NCBI GenBank assembly: GCA_947625255.1
Contig: CANQNT010000030.1
Span: forward strand, 1 to 41,023
Direction of reading: 5' to 3'
Origin: an uncultured Acetatifactor sp.
GTDB lineage: Bacteria; Bacillota; Clostridia; Lachnospirales; Lachnospiraceae
Length of the DNA stretch: 41,023 nt
Each line of letters begins with the position of its first letter. Within the stretch, counting starts at the first letter, position 1. Positions 9,848 through 17,008 of the stretch are shown here, in pieces. The notes under the pieces are model-generated. The model made no database searches. It saw nothing but the letters and a program-made list of their open reading frames with translations, and was not told where the DNA came from. Made by a program: the position numbers and the translations under genes.

Positions 9848-10475
9848 CAATTTCCTTGCCCTCTCTTTCCGCGGTTTCTATGAGGGTCATGTCCACGTCC
9901 TTTTCATAATTTTTCATGGCCACCTCGATGGGCGTGGGATCCTTGGTCAGTCTCCTGCCGCCCGCATGATTGAAGAAAACGATGATCCCCAGCGCCAGTC
10001 CCAGACTGTAAGCCACTTCCATCCAATTAAGGCCGCCCGGTTCCCTGCCCAGCACGATGCGATATAATTCCGTAAATACATCGTTGATTCCCACGTCATT
10101 ATGGTAGGCCATAATGGTAAAAGCCGTGCCAAAAAAGCTCACCAGACAGACCAGCGCCACCTTGAGCCACTGTCCCAGGGACTTGTGCTTTCCTACATCG
10201 ATCCATTCCAGAAGCACGTCCGTCTCTCCCAGGACTTCCACGCTGATACCCGGACACGCGCCCTCCATCAGCTCGATCAGCTTCAACGCGCTGATCACAC
10301 AACGCTTGCTGCCCTCCTTGGTAAAATGATGCACCTTCAAGGCCTTCAGCTTTGCGCTGACCGTGCTGTCCGCACACCGCAGACTTCCCAAATCCTTGAT
10401 CAGTACATCCGGAGACTGTACCTCCACGTTTCGATTGCATTTCAGATATACCGTTACATTTGACACGAGATCCAT
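9840..10475 (-). CDS. spoVAA: Stage V sporulation protein AA
   Basis: First gene of the spoVA group. The N-terminal soluble part (VTVYLKCNRNVEVQSPDV..IKDLGSL) is the SpoVAA-N domain, followed by two hydrophobic segments near 125-145 and 165-190 and a short acidic tail. I took the ATG at 10475; a GTG at 10493 adds six residues and neither has an ideal ribosome site. I did not find a convincing sigma-G promoter (GNATR ... CATNNTA) in the 90 bases upstream, where only a hairpin is obvious. Confidence 0.9.
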   Translation of the reverse strand: MDLVSNVTVYLKCNRNVEVQSPDVLIKDLGSLRCADSTVSAKLKALKVHHFTKEGSKRCVISALKLIELMEGACPGISVEVLGETDVLLEWIDVGKHKSLGQWLKVALVCLVSFFGTAFTIMAYHNDVGINDVFTELYRIVLGREPGGLNWMEVAYSLGLALGIIVFFNHAGGRRLTKDPTPIEVAMKNYEKDVDMTLIETAEREGKEIDV

Positions 10476-10517
10476 TTCCTTTCCATTCCGCACTCTTCAA
10501 AGTCCCGGAACACTTCA

Positions 10518-10546
10518 GATGTTTCCTCCGGGCTCCGCCCGACATC
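10518..10546. other. Two-part hairpin upstream of spoVAA
   Basis: GATGT pairs with ACATC and CGGGC pairs with GCCCG around a three-base loop, giving an interrupted dyad in the spoVAA leader. There is no T-run on either side, so it is not a standard terminator. It may be a leader structure or an operator; the function is unknown. Confidence 0.35.
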
Positions 10547-10566
10547 CATGCCGATTCAATGAAACA

Positions 10567-10593
10567 GACCAATGAGTTTCTATCCCATTGGTC
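10567..10593 (-). terminator. Possible terminator after the vsr-like gene
   Basis: Perfect eight-base stem, GACCAATG with CATTGGTC, around an 11-base loop, about 60 bases after the stop of the Vsr-like gene. The following T-run on the minus strand is poor (TGTTTC), and on the plus strand it is CGTTTT, so its strength and direction are uncertain. Confidence 0.45.
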
Positions 10594-10650
10594 CGTTTTG
10601 CTGATCAGTATATGTAGTTTTTGGGAAAAAATACATCTCGTCCTGATTCT

Positions 10651-11097
10651 TCATCCTTCATCCCGACTTTCCTGCAGGGAATTGTCAAAAATTGCTTCTT
10701 CCACCACTTGGACACATACCTCCGGATGATGCAAAATATCATCACCCCAGAAACGGATCACGGTCCAACCCAGATAAAGCAGCTTTTTATCGTTCTCCCG
10801 ATCCCGCTCCATGTTCCTCTCAATCTTTTTCACCCAAAAATCCGGATTGTTTCCCGCTAACAGGCGCGGACGCAAAATTTCCCAGTTCTTTCCATGAAAA
10901 AGTTCTCCGTCACAAAAAATCGCCACCTTGTACCTGGTCAAAACAATATCCGGTTTGCCCGGCAGCTCTTTATAATTCTTGCGATAACGATATCCGGCCT
11001 TCCAAAGAGCCTTGCGCAGAACCACTTCAATTTTGGTATCCTCGCTTTTGATATGGCTCATGGCCTTATGCCTCTGTTCCCGAGTCAGCACGTCCAT
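10651..11097 (-). CDS. vsr: Vsr-like DNA mismatch endonuclease
   Basis: A 149-residue protein aligned by eye with very-short-patch repair endonuclease. The N-terminus LTREQRHKAMSHIKSEDTK, the active-site Asp in LPGKPDIVL, the core FCDGELFHG, and DFWVKKIERNMERDRENDKKL followed by LGW.VIRFW are all family features. Relative to E. coli Vsr, His64 is Asp and the zinc-binding cysteines are missing (ELFHG for CFWH, WGDD for WECA). The start at 11097 (MDVLTREQ) is preferred to an upstream ATG inside the GH31 gene; it lies 7 bases after the GH31 stop, so co-transcription is likely. No cytosine-5 methyltransferase, the usual partner, lies nearby. Confidence 0.8.
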   Translation of the reverse strand: MDVLTREQRHKAMSHIKSEDTKIEVVLRKALWKAGYRYRKNYKELPGKPDIVLTRYKVAIFCDGELFHGKNWEILRPRLLAGNNPDFWVKKIERNMERDRENDKKLLYLGWTVIRFWGDDILHHPEVCVQVVEEAIFDNSLQESRDEG

Positions 11098-11104
11098 ACA
11101 AATC

Positions 11105-13498
11105 CTATTCCTTTTTGTACAATTCCAATAGATATTCCCTGGCCACCTGAGAAATCGGCGCCGCATTTATCATTTTCACGGCCGCCTTTTTATCCGCGTC
11201 ACACAGCCTCTCATAAAAACCGTTCTTTTCCCAATTCCCCATGGACAGACAAGTCAGGCGGGTACGGAGGTCACGAACCCGCTTTTGCACCTGATTTTCC
11301 TCCTCATCAAAGCAAACCAGGATTTCCACAGTATTCCATGGCTTGATCAAGTCTAACCATACGCTTACACAACCATTGTCGTCTACGGAAGCGTCAAACG
11401 TCCGGCCATCCACCCTGACCTGCACCTCTCCAAAAAGCAGATTGGGGAAACAGATACGGAACTGCCTTTTCGACGGATAAGCTTCCCGAGAAAACACAAG
11501 CCTTTGTCCGCCCTCTTCCGCCCGGGCAGTAAAAACAGTATCTAAACGTTTCCCGTCCTCCTCCTCATGGAGGACATAGGTTCCGTTTCCCCGATAGACT
11601 CGCACCTCCAAGGCCTCCGGGCAATCCCAGCGATTTGTGTGCTTTCTGTCGTCCAGCACCAGAATTGCACCCTCTCTGGCCAGAACCGGGAGAGTATCCA
11701 GAAAGCGAACCATGGTGATCTCCTGCTCTCCCCGATATTCCTCTCCGGTGAAAAAGTCCGTCCAGGTTCCCTCCGGCAGCCACACTTTCGTGCAGGCCAG
11801 ACCCTGTTCCACGCTTTTCCTGGTGACGGGCGCAGCCAAGAGTTGTCCGGCAAACAGATATTGATTGGGATATTCATAAGCCTGAGACTTTTCCGGATAT
11901 TCATAATACATGGGTTCTACCAACGCCAGGCCCCGCTCCGTCGTCTCCACGGAAGCGGAATACAAAAGCGGAATCAAACGGTGGCGCAGGCGCAGGAATT
12001 CTTCCGCGATCAGGCCGCTTCCGTTCTTATAGGCCCAGGGCTCCTTGGTAAAGGTCGGCAGACTGGTGCTGTGCAGACGCAAAATAGGACTGAAAACACC
12101 GAACTGGAGAAACCGTACATACAGTTCGTCATCTTTCACGCCGCCCATATGGCCTCCGATGTCATGGCTCCACCAGGTATAGCCGATATTGGAAGCAGTG
12201 GCCGTAAAATAAGGCAGAAAATCCAATGTTTCCCAGGTAACAAAGGTGTCTCCCGAAAACCCCAGAGGGTATCTGTGGGAACCGGCACCACAATACCTGG
12301 ACAAGATCAAAGGTTCTTTTTCCAAACCGTTATCTAAATAATGATAATGATTTAACGCCCACAAGGGATCCAGACCCTTGAGGGAGGAGTGATTCCCCTG
12401 CTGCCAGTCGATCCACCAGAAATCCACCCCGTCATGCTCGTAGGGCTTATGCAACACTTTAAAATAGGCGTTCACAAAATCCGGATTGGCGGGATCGAAA
12501 GGGATCCGCTCCTCCGTGGCCGGATCCAGCCCCATTTCCCGGGCCATCTCCTCATATTGATCTTCAAAATAACGTACCCCTTCCGCCGGATGCAGATTCA
12601 GCGTCACATGGAGGCCCCGCTCATGGAGGCCCCGCAGGAAACGCCGATAATCCGGGAACAGGTCCGTATTCCAACTGTAGCCGGTCCAGCCGTTGCTGCC
12701 TCCGTGCTTCTCGTCATTTTTTCCCTCTTCCGTAATGCGTTTGACGCGATCCAGGGTCGTGGACCAATGCCAGTCCATATCCACCGTTGCCACGGTAAAG
12801 GGCACGTCCCGCTCCGCCAGGGAATCCATGGTATGAAGATATTCCTTTTCCGTATAAGCGTGATAACGACTCCACCAGTTCCCCAGGGCAAAACGGGGAA
12901 TCAAGGGCGTGCTTCCGCAGATCCGGTAAAAGGCTCTCAGAGCCCCCCGATAATCGTGACCATAGGCAAACACGTATTGGTCCCGCTCTTCTGCGGCCCG
13001 TGGAGCCAGCGTTCCATCCTCCAGCAGCACCAGAGAGGCGCTGTCATCCAGAACAGCTACTCCCTTGCGGGACAATATCCCCTTTCCCATCGACAACTCC
13101 CGGGCCTGCTCCAAACCGCCCTCATACGGGACCCATAACCTTCCGTTGCAACTATCCAATGTTCTTACGGTTCCTGACAAGTTTCCCTCGTTCTCTAAGG
13201 AAACCTTTTTCCCGTTTAAAAGGCAATGATTCTTTTCCGGACTTTGCTCCAACACTAACGTCACACGATCCGTTATGACGCTCAGCCTGTCTTCCTCCTC
13301 CCGAAGGCAAAAAGAGACCTGGGGCAAATTCCGATACCATACTCCTTGCGTCGCCTTATCGCAGTAAGCCCCTTTTTCTCCCTGCTCCACGCGAAAAAGC
13401 CGTTCCGTCAAAACGCTAACCCGATAATCCCTCCAAAACACCTGATTCCCGGCCAAAGCCTCAGGGGATGTTTGGGCGATAAGATGTCTGTCTAACAT
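11105..13498 (-). CDS. Glycoside hydrolase family 31 (alpha-glucosidase type)
   Basis: A 797-residue GH31 enzyme. The catalytic barrel holds FALGNWWSRYHAYTEKEY (from about 203), VATVDMDWHW (from about 236), the nucleophile in DFWWIDWQQG (Asp364), and the acid/base in LGFSGDTFVTW (Asp417). The C-terminal beta domains follow. There is no signal peptide, so it acts in the cytosol on imported oligosaccharides. The family includes alpha-glucosidases, alpha-xylosidases and sulfoquinovosidases; the exact substrate cannot be read from these motifs. The last 50 residues (QKRVRDLRTRL onward) form a helical extension beyond the usual domain. GGAGG lies 6 bases before the ATG. No sugar transporter or regulator lies next to it. 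Confidence 0.92.
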   Translation of the reverse strand: MLDRHLIAQTSPEALAGNQVFWRDYRVSVLTERLFRVEQGEKGAYCDKATQGVWYRNLPQVSFCLREEEDRLSVITDRVTLVLEQSPEKNHCLLNGKKVSLENEGNLSGTVRTLDSCNGRLWVPYEGGLEQARELSMGKGILSRKGVAVLDDSASLVLLEDGTLAPRAAEERDQYVFAYGHDYRGALRAFYRICGSTPLIPRFALGNWWSRYHAYTEKEYLHTMDSLAERDVPFTVATVDMDWHWSTTLDRVKRITEEGKNDEKHGGSNGWTGYSWNTDLFPDYRRFLRGLHERGLHVTLNLHPAEGVRYFEDQYEEMAREMGLDPATEERIPFDPANPDFVNAYFKVLHKPYEHDGVDFWWIDWQQGNHSSLKGLDPLWALNHYHYLDNGLEKEPLILSRYCGAGSHRYPLGFSGDTFVTWETLDFLPYFTATASNIGYTWWSHDIGGHMGGVKDDELYVRFLQFGVFSPILRLHSTSLPTFTKEPWAYKNGSGLIAEEFLRLRHRLIPLLYSASVETTERGLALVEPMYYEYPEKSQAYEYPNQYLFAGQLLAAPVTRKSVEQGLACTKVWLPEGTWTDFFTGEEYRGEQEITMVRFLDTLPVLAREGAILVLDDRKHTNRWDCPEALEVRVYRGNGTYVLHEEEDGKRLDTVFTARAEEGGQRLVFSREAYPSKRQFRICFPNLLFGEVQVRVDGRTFDASVDDNGCVSVWLDLIKPWNTVEILVCFDEEENQVQKRVRDLRTRLTCLSMGNWEKNGFYERLCDADKKAAVKMINAAPISQVAREYLLELYKKE

Positions 13499-13564
13499 AT
13501 GATACCTCCGTTTTCAATGAACACCACGTTGGGCAAACCTCCCCTGCCGTCCGGGCACTTTCCT

Positions 13565-14854
13565 TTAATCTACCTTTTTCTTCTGAGAAGATAGAAGCTT
13601 ATCCAAATAAACCGACTTAAACTGTTTACTGGCCATGGCCTGCTGCACGGAAGGAAGTCTTAAAATCGTACCAAACACGGCTGCCATGGCACGGTGATTG
13701 GCAAAGGCCTGATTGTCGAAAATCAGGTTCTGCAAAGTTCCCTTTTCAATGGCCTGAACTACAAAACGATGGGTGCTGTTCACCGGCGTGATCACCTGCA
13801 CGGGACGACGCTCCAGGGAAATGGCCTTTGTCGGGCAGTTGCGGGCGCAAACCCCACAGCCCATACAAATTTCCTTATCGATTACGGGATGCTTTCTGGC
13901 CCGGTCCGCGGCTTCTTCCATTGCAATCGCGAGAATCGGACAGACCTTGGAACATTTTCCACAACCGACACATTTTTCCAAAGAGACTTCCGGGATGTAA
14001 TTTGTCGTGGCTACCGGCTGCATGGGACTGAACTTCCGTGCCGCCTGCAGGGCCTCACAGCAACAGCCGCAGCAATTACACATAAACGCCGGACGCTCCC
14101 TCACATTTTCCCCAATCTGCACCAGGTTGCTGGCGTAGGATCTCTCCAACACGTCCATGGCCTCTTCTTTGTCGATCAGTCTGGCATAATCCCCATGCTC
14201 CGCCAGGGAACGGGCCACATTGTCAAAAGTCAGACACACATCCCAGGGCGCGTTGATCTCACAGGGATGCCCCGCATGATACATCCGGTGACGGCAGTAA
14301 CAAGTGCCCACGCCGATATACTTCGCATCCTCGATAATATGCGTGGCGCGTTCATAATCCAGAATATGATTGGTTTTATCATTGGTCAGCACCGGCTCTT
14401 GTACGAAGACGCGACCCAGACGGGTCTCCGTAGCAAAAAAGAGTTCCTTTACAAAGTCCTCCTCCACGTTCATATATTGATAATATAACTCGCTCAAATA
14501 CTTCTGGTCGATATCCCCGCGCGTCCTCATCAGGGCAAACTCAATAAATCCCGCCATTGGGGGCGGCATCACAAACTGCCGCTCGCCATTGTAGCTGGAA
14601 TCTACCAATAGAGCCTTGCTGCAGAGATGATCCAAGAACTTTTCCGCCTTGGCCTCTGTCGTATTCCAGATTCTTGCGGCCCTTTTCAGAGTAAAGGGAC
14701 GAACGGGCAGCATGGCCACTAATTTCGCTTCTTTTTCCGTATATAATACCTGCAAAATCTTGTACCAGGTCTCCGTTGCCGGCGCGCCCTGGGTAAACCA
14801 GTTGATTCTGTCTTCCAGATTCTTATACGCATCCCGCGCTGTCAAGTGTCCCAT
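13565..14854 (-). CDS. 4Fe-4S dicluster ferredoxin-type protein
   Basis: A 429-residue protein with two classical CxxCxxCxxxCP motifs, CVGCGKCSKVCP near 300 and CMGCGVCARNCP near 333, each typical of a [4Fe-4S] cluster. It also has extra cysteine groups, GTCYCRHRMYHAGHPC and CNCCGCCCEA, which could bind a further metal centre. The N-terminal 130 or so residues look like a winged-helix segment (LPVRPFTLKRAARIW..TEAKAEKFLDHLC). It is probably a cytosolic electron-transfer or redox-sensing protein; I do not recognise a specific enzyme. AGGGAG precedes the ATG. The next gene, GH31, starts 66 bases further with no clear terminator between. Confidence 0.8.
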   Translation of the reverse strand: MGHLTARDAYKNLEDRINWFTQGAPATETWYKILQVLYTEKEAKLVAMLPVRPFTLKRAARIWNTTEAKAEKFLDHLCSKALLVDSSYNGERQFVMPPPMAGFIEFALMRTRGDIDQKYLSELYYQYMNVEEDFVKELFFATETRLGRVFVQEPVLTNDKTNHILDYERATHIIEDAKYIGVGTCYCRHRMYHAGHPCEINAPWDVCLTFDNVARSLAEHGDYARLIDKEEAMDVLERSYASNLVQIGENVRERPAFMCNCCGCCCEALQAARKFSPMQPVATTNYIPEVSLEKCVGCGKCSKVCPILAIAMEEAADRARKHPVIDKEICMGCGVCARNCPTKAISLERRPVQVITPVNSTHRFVVQAIEKGTLQNLIFDNQAFANHRAMAAVFGTILRLPSVQQAMASKQFKSVYLDKLLSSQKKKVD

Positions 14855-14875
14855 AATCCATCTCCCTTGTTTCTA

Positions 14876-14896
14876 AAGTTTTATTATCATTTTCAA
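14876..14896 (-). promoter_or_regulatory. Fur-box-like A/T-rich site
   Basis: On the minus strand, in the 60-base gap before the ferredoxin-type gene, the core GAAAATGATAAT matches the left two-thirds of a Fur box (GATAATGATAATCATTATC), about 13 of 19 positions by eye. GATAAT could equally be a -10 element. The right half of the dyad is poor. Confidence 0.3.
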
Positions 14897-14914
14897 TAAA
14901 GGATCCCTGAAAAA

Positions 14915-16987
14915 TCACATAATATCAGGTGTCCATTCCACATCTCCTCCATCGCCCGATGACGGCCCTGAGGACGATGGCGGCGTTGCTTCACTCGGCT
15001 GCTGTGACTCATCAGGCTGCTGCGACTCGCTCGGCTGCTGCGATTCACTGGGCTGCTGCGACTCGCTCGGCTGCTGTGATTCACTGGGCTGCTGCGACTC
15101 GCTTGGCTGCTGCGACTCGCTCGGCTGCTGCGACTCGCTTGGCTGCTGCGACTCGCTTTCCTGCTGTGATTCACTGGGCCGCTGCGACTCGCTTTCCTGC
15201 TGTGATTCACTGGGCCGCCGCGACTCGCTTTCCTGCTGTGATTCACTGGGCCGCTGCGACTCGCTTTCCTGCTGTGATTCACTGGGCCGCTGCGACTCGC
15301 TCGGCTGCTGTGATTCACTGGGCTGCTGCGACTCGCTCGGCTGCTGTGATTCACTGGGCTGCTGCGACTCGCTTTCCTGCGACGACTCACTTTCCTGCGA
15401 CGACTCGCTTTCCTGCAATGATTGACTTGGCTGCGGTGTCGAAGTCGGGGTCTGGGACTGAGCCGGTTGGGACGACGGTGCCTGTTGCCCTGACTGAGAA
15501 GCTGATGGCTGTGGCTGTGTTGCCTGTGAAGACGATGAAGGTGTCTGAGGCGCGGTCGAAGGCGTGGTCGGTCTTGCGGCAGGTGTCGTTGTCTGTCTGA
15601 CGCGGCCCGTCCCGTAATCCTGCAATAAAGCATCAATCTGTTTTTCTTCTGTTTCCTCACCAGCTTCCGGTACTTCCGCCTGACGGCCCGCATATCCTCC
15701 CAGAGGATCCATGCGCAGATACTCGCTCACCGGTCCCAGCGAAATCCATTCCTCTCCATCGAACCATTCCAATTCAGAACCAAACACACGCACTTTTACA
15801 TCGGAAGCCCTGATCATACGATCCTCCCCCTCTTCCGAGGAACCAAGCGCCCCCCCGTCTCGGTCTATCGGCAAAGGTTCGTAATAGTCCACCTCCGGCA
15901 TGGGATCCAGCCCCAGGAGATCTATTCCAAAAAACATCTCTTCCACAACAGTTCCCTCCGGAACATTTAAGAAAAAGAAATTCTTTTCATCTTCCGAATA
16001 AGCATAAACAATCTGGTCCATTCCCTTCCGGGCTCCCTCCACGCCCTGCTTTTGATTCTTTTCCAGCTGTTTCACGGCAATACTTCCATCCGGATAGAAA
16101 TTTCCAAGATACTTTTGAAATTCCAGGCCCTCACGCATACTCCACAAACTGAACAAGTCCACCTCGTTCTCGCCCGGATGGATCCAGAGTGTGTACGCGC
16201 CGTTTAGCATATTCTCCTGCAGGTTTCCCTCTTGATGGAGAACATCGCCCGTCAATGCGTTACAGCTCCAGGCCTCAAAGTTTCCCTGGTAGACTCCGTC
16301 CGCCCAATCCGCCCAAACCATCCAAACCGTCTGGGCAAACTGACGCAGGAAAATCACTCTGTTTCCGTTCCGATACCATACGCTGGTGTCCCCCTGTCCC
16401 TGATGATTATAACCCACACTCCAGACCAAAAGGCTGTCCGCGGCTTCATCTGCCAGATAATAGCTCCTCTTGCCTTCCTTGAGCCTGGGCATCATGACCT
16501 CCATCCAGTCAGGACTATAAACCGTGGCCACCGCTTCCTTATAATATTCCTCCAAGTCCAGATTCTGTAAAAGCAGCCCGGCCTTTTCCTGAACAACGGC
16601 AGATTCCTCCTCCACATTTACCACAATATTCTGAAGCTCCAGATAGCTTTCCGCGTCCCCATGCTGCATCCAGCATTGCTCCAGGGTATCCCGGCATTTT
16701 CGTATCCGGCCGCCCTCCCGGTAAGAAGCCGCCAGAGCCCGATAACCATCCGGCGTCAGATCCATCGGATCCGGATCCTCCGCCGGTTCCTGTGTGGGCC
16801 CATCCGCCGGTTCCTGTGTGAGTCCATCCGCCGGTTCCTGTGTGGGCCTTTCAGCAGTTTCCATCTCAGGATAGGAAGCACTCGACCTCTCTTCCTTCAA
16901 AATACTTCGGATCACATCTCCTCCGCAGGCGGTCAGAAAGACGACGCTTACCCATCCGGCCAAGATCATCACGCACCATTTTTTCAT
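14915..16987 (-). CDS. Lipoprotein with Ser-Glu-Gln-Pro repeat stalk
   Basis: The N-terminus MKKWCVMILAGW...FLTACGG is a lipoprotein signal with Cys at the cleavage site, so it should be anchored on the outer face of the membrane. Three TQEPADG-type repeats follow (about 49-75). The middle region (about 80-430) is a folded domain with MORN-like elements such as YQGNFEAW and MLNGAYTLW. The C-terminal third is low complexity: a Thr/Pro/Gln-rich stretch, then about 23 six-residue units of the SESQQP type, then a short acidic end. I do not recognise the family. It starts 21 bases after the glucosaminidase stop, so the two are probably co-transcribed. The repeat may be a wall-spanning stalk (inference). 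Confidence 0.8.
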   Translation of the reverse strand: MKKWCVMILAGWVSVVFLTACGGDVIRSILKEERSSASYPEMETAERPTQEPADGLTQEPADGPTQEPAEDPDPMDLTPDGYRALAASYREGGRIRKCRDTLEQCWMQHGDAESYLELQNIVVNVEEESAVVQEKAGLLLQNLDLEEYYKEAVATVYSPDWMEVMMPRLKEGKRSYYLADEAADSLLVWSVGYNHQGQGDTSVWYRNGNRVIFLRQFAQTVWMVWADWADGVYQGNFEAWSCNALTGDVLHQEGNLQENMLNGAYTLWIHPGENEVDLFSLWSMREGLEFQKYLGNFYPDGSIAVKQLEKNQKQGVEGARKGMDQIVYAYSEDEKNFFFLNVPEGTVVEEMFFGIDLLGLDPMPEVDYYEPLPIDRDGGALGSSEEGEDRMIRASDVKVRVFGSELEWFDGEEWISLGPVSEYLRMDPLGGYAGRQAEVPEAGEETEEKQIDALLQDYGTGRVRQTTTPAARPTTPSTAPQTPSSSSQATQPQPSASQSGQQAPSSQPAQSQTPTSTPQPSQSLQESESSQESESSQESESQQPSESQQPSESQQPSESQQPSESQRPSESQQESESQRPSESQQESESRRPSESQQESESQRPSESQQESESQQPSESQQPSESQQPSESQQPSESQQPSESQQPSESQQPSESQQPDESQQPSEATPPSSSGPSSGDGGDVEWTPDIM
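14990..15416 (-). repeat. 18-bp tandem repeat encoding SESQQP units
   Basis: About 23 imperfect 18-base units (GGCTGCTGCGACTCGCT-type on the plus strand) inside the lipoprotein gene. They encode SESQQP, SESQRP and ESESQQ variants. All units keep frame, so copy number can change without breaking the protein. Confidence 0.92.
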
Positions 16988-17008
16988 GCAAGGTTCTCCT
17001 CCTCTTTC

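Noticed and set aside
10475..10566. Sigma-G promoter before spoVAA
   Set aside because: No GNATR/CATNNTA pair with proper spacing could be found by eye, so none is annotated.
13544..13556. CTGCCGTCCGGGC before the GH31 gene as a third copy of the dispersed repeat
   Set aside because: Only about 13 bases match; the flanking blocks (GAGCGTCA, GGATT, GTCGC) and the stem are absent.
14990..15416. Regular repeats that could suggest a CRISPR array
   Set aside because: Units are contiguous 18-base coding repeats with no unique spacers, and there are no cas genes.
14893..15693. An Arg/Ser-rich open frame (and a Thr/Ala/Ile frame on the plus strand, 14929-15600) over the lipoprotein repeat
   Set aside because: An 18-base tandem repeat keeps all frames open; neither has a ribosome site and both are shadows of the SESQQP repeat.
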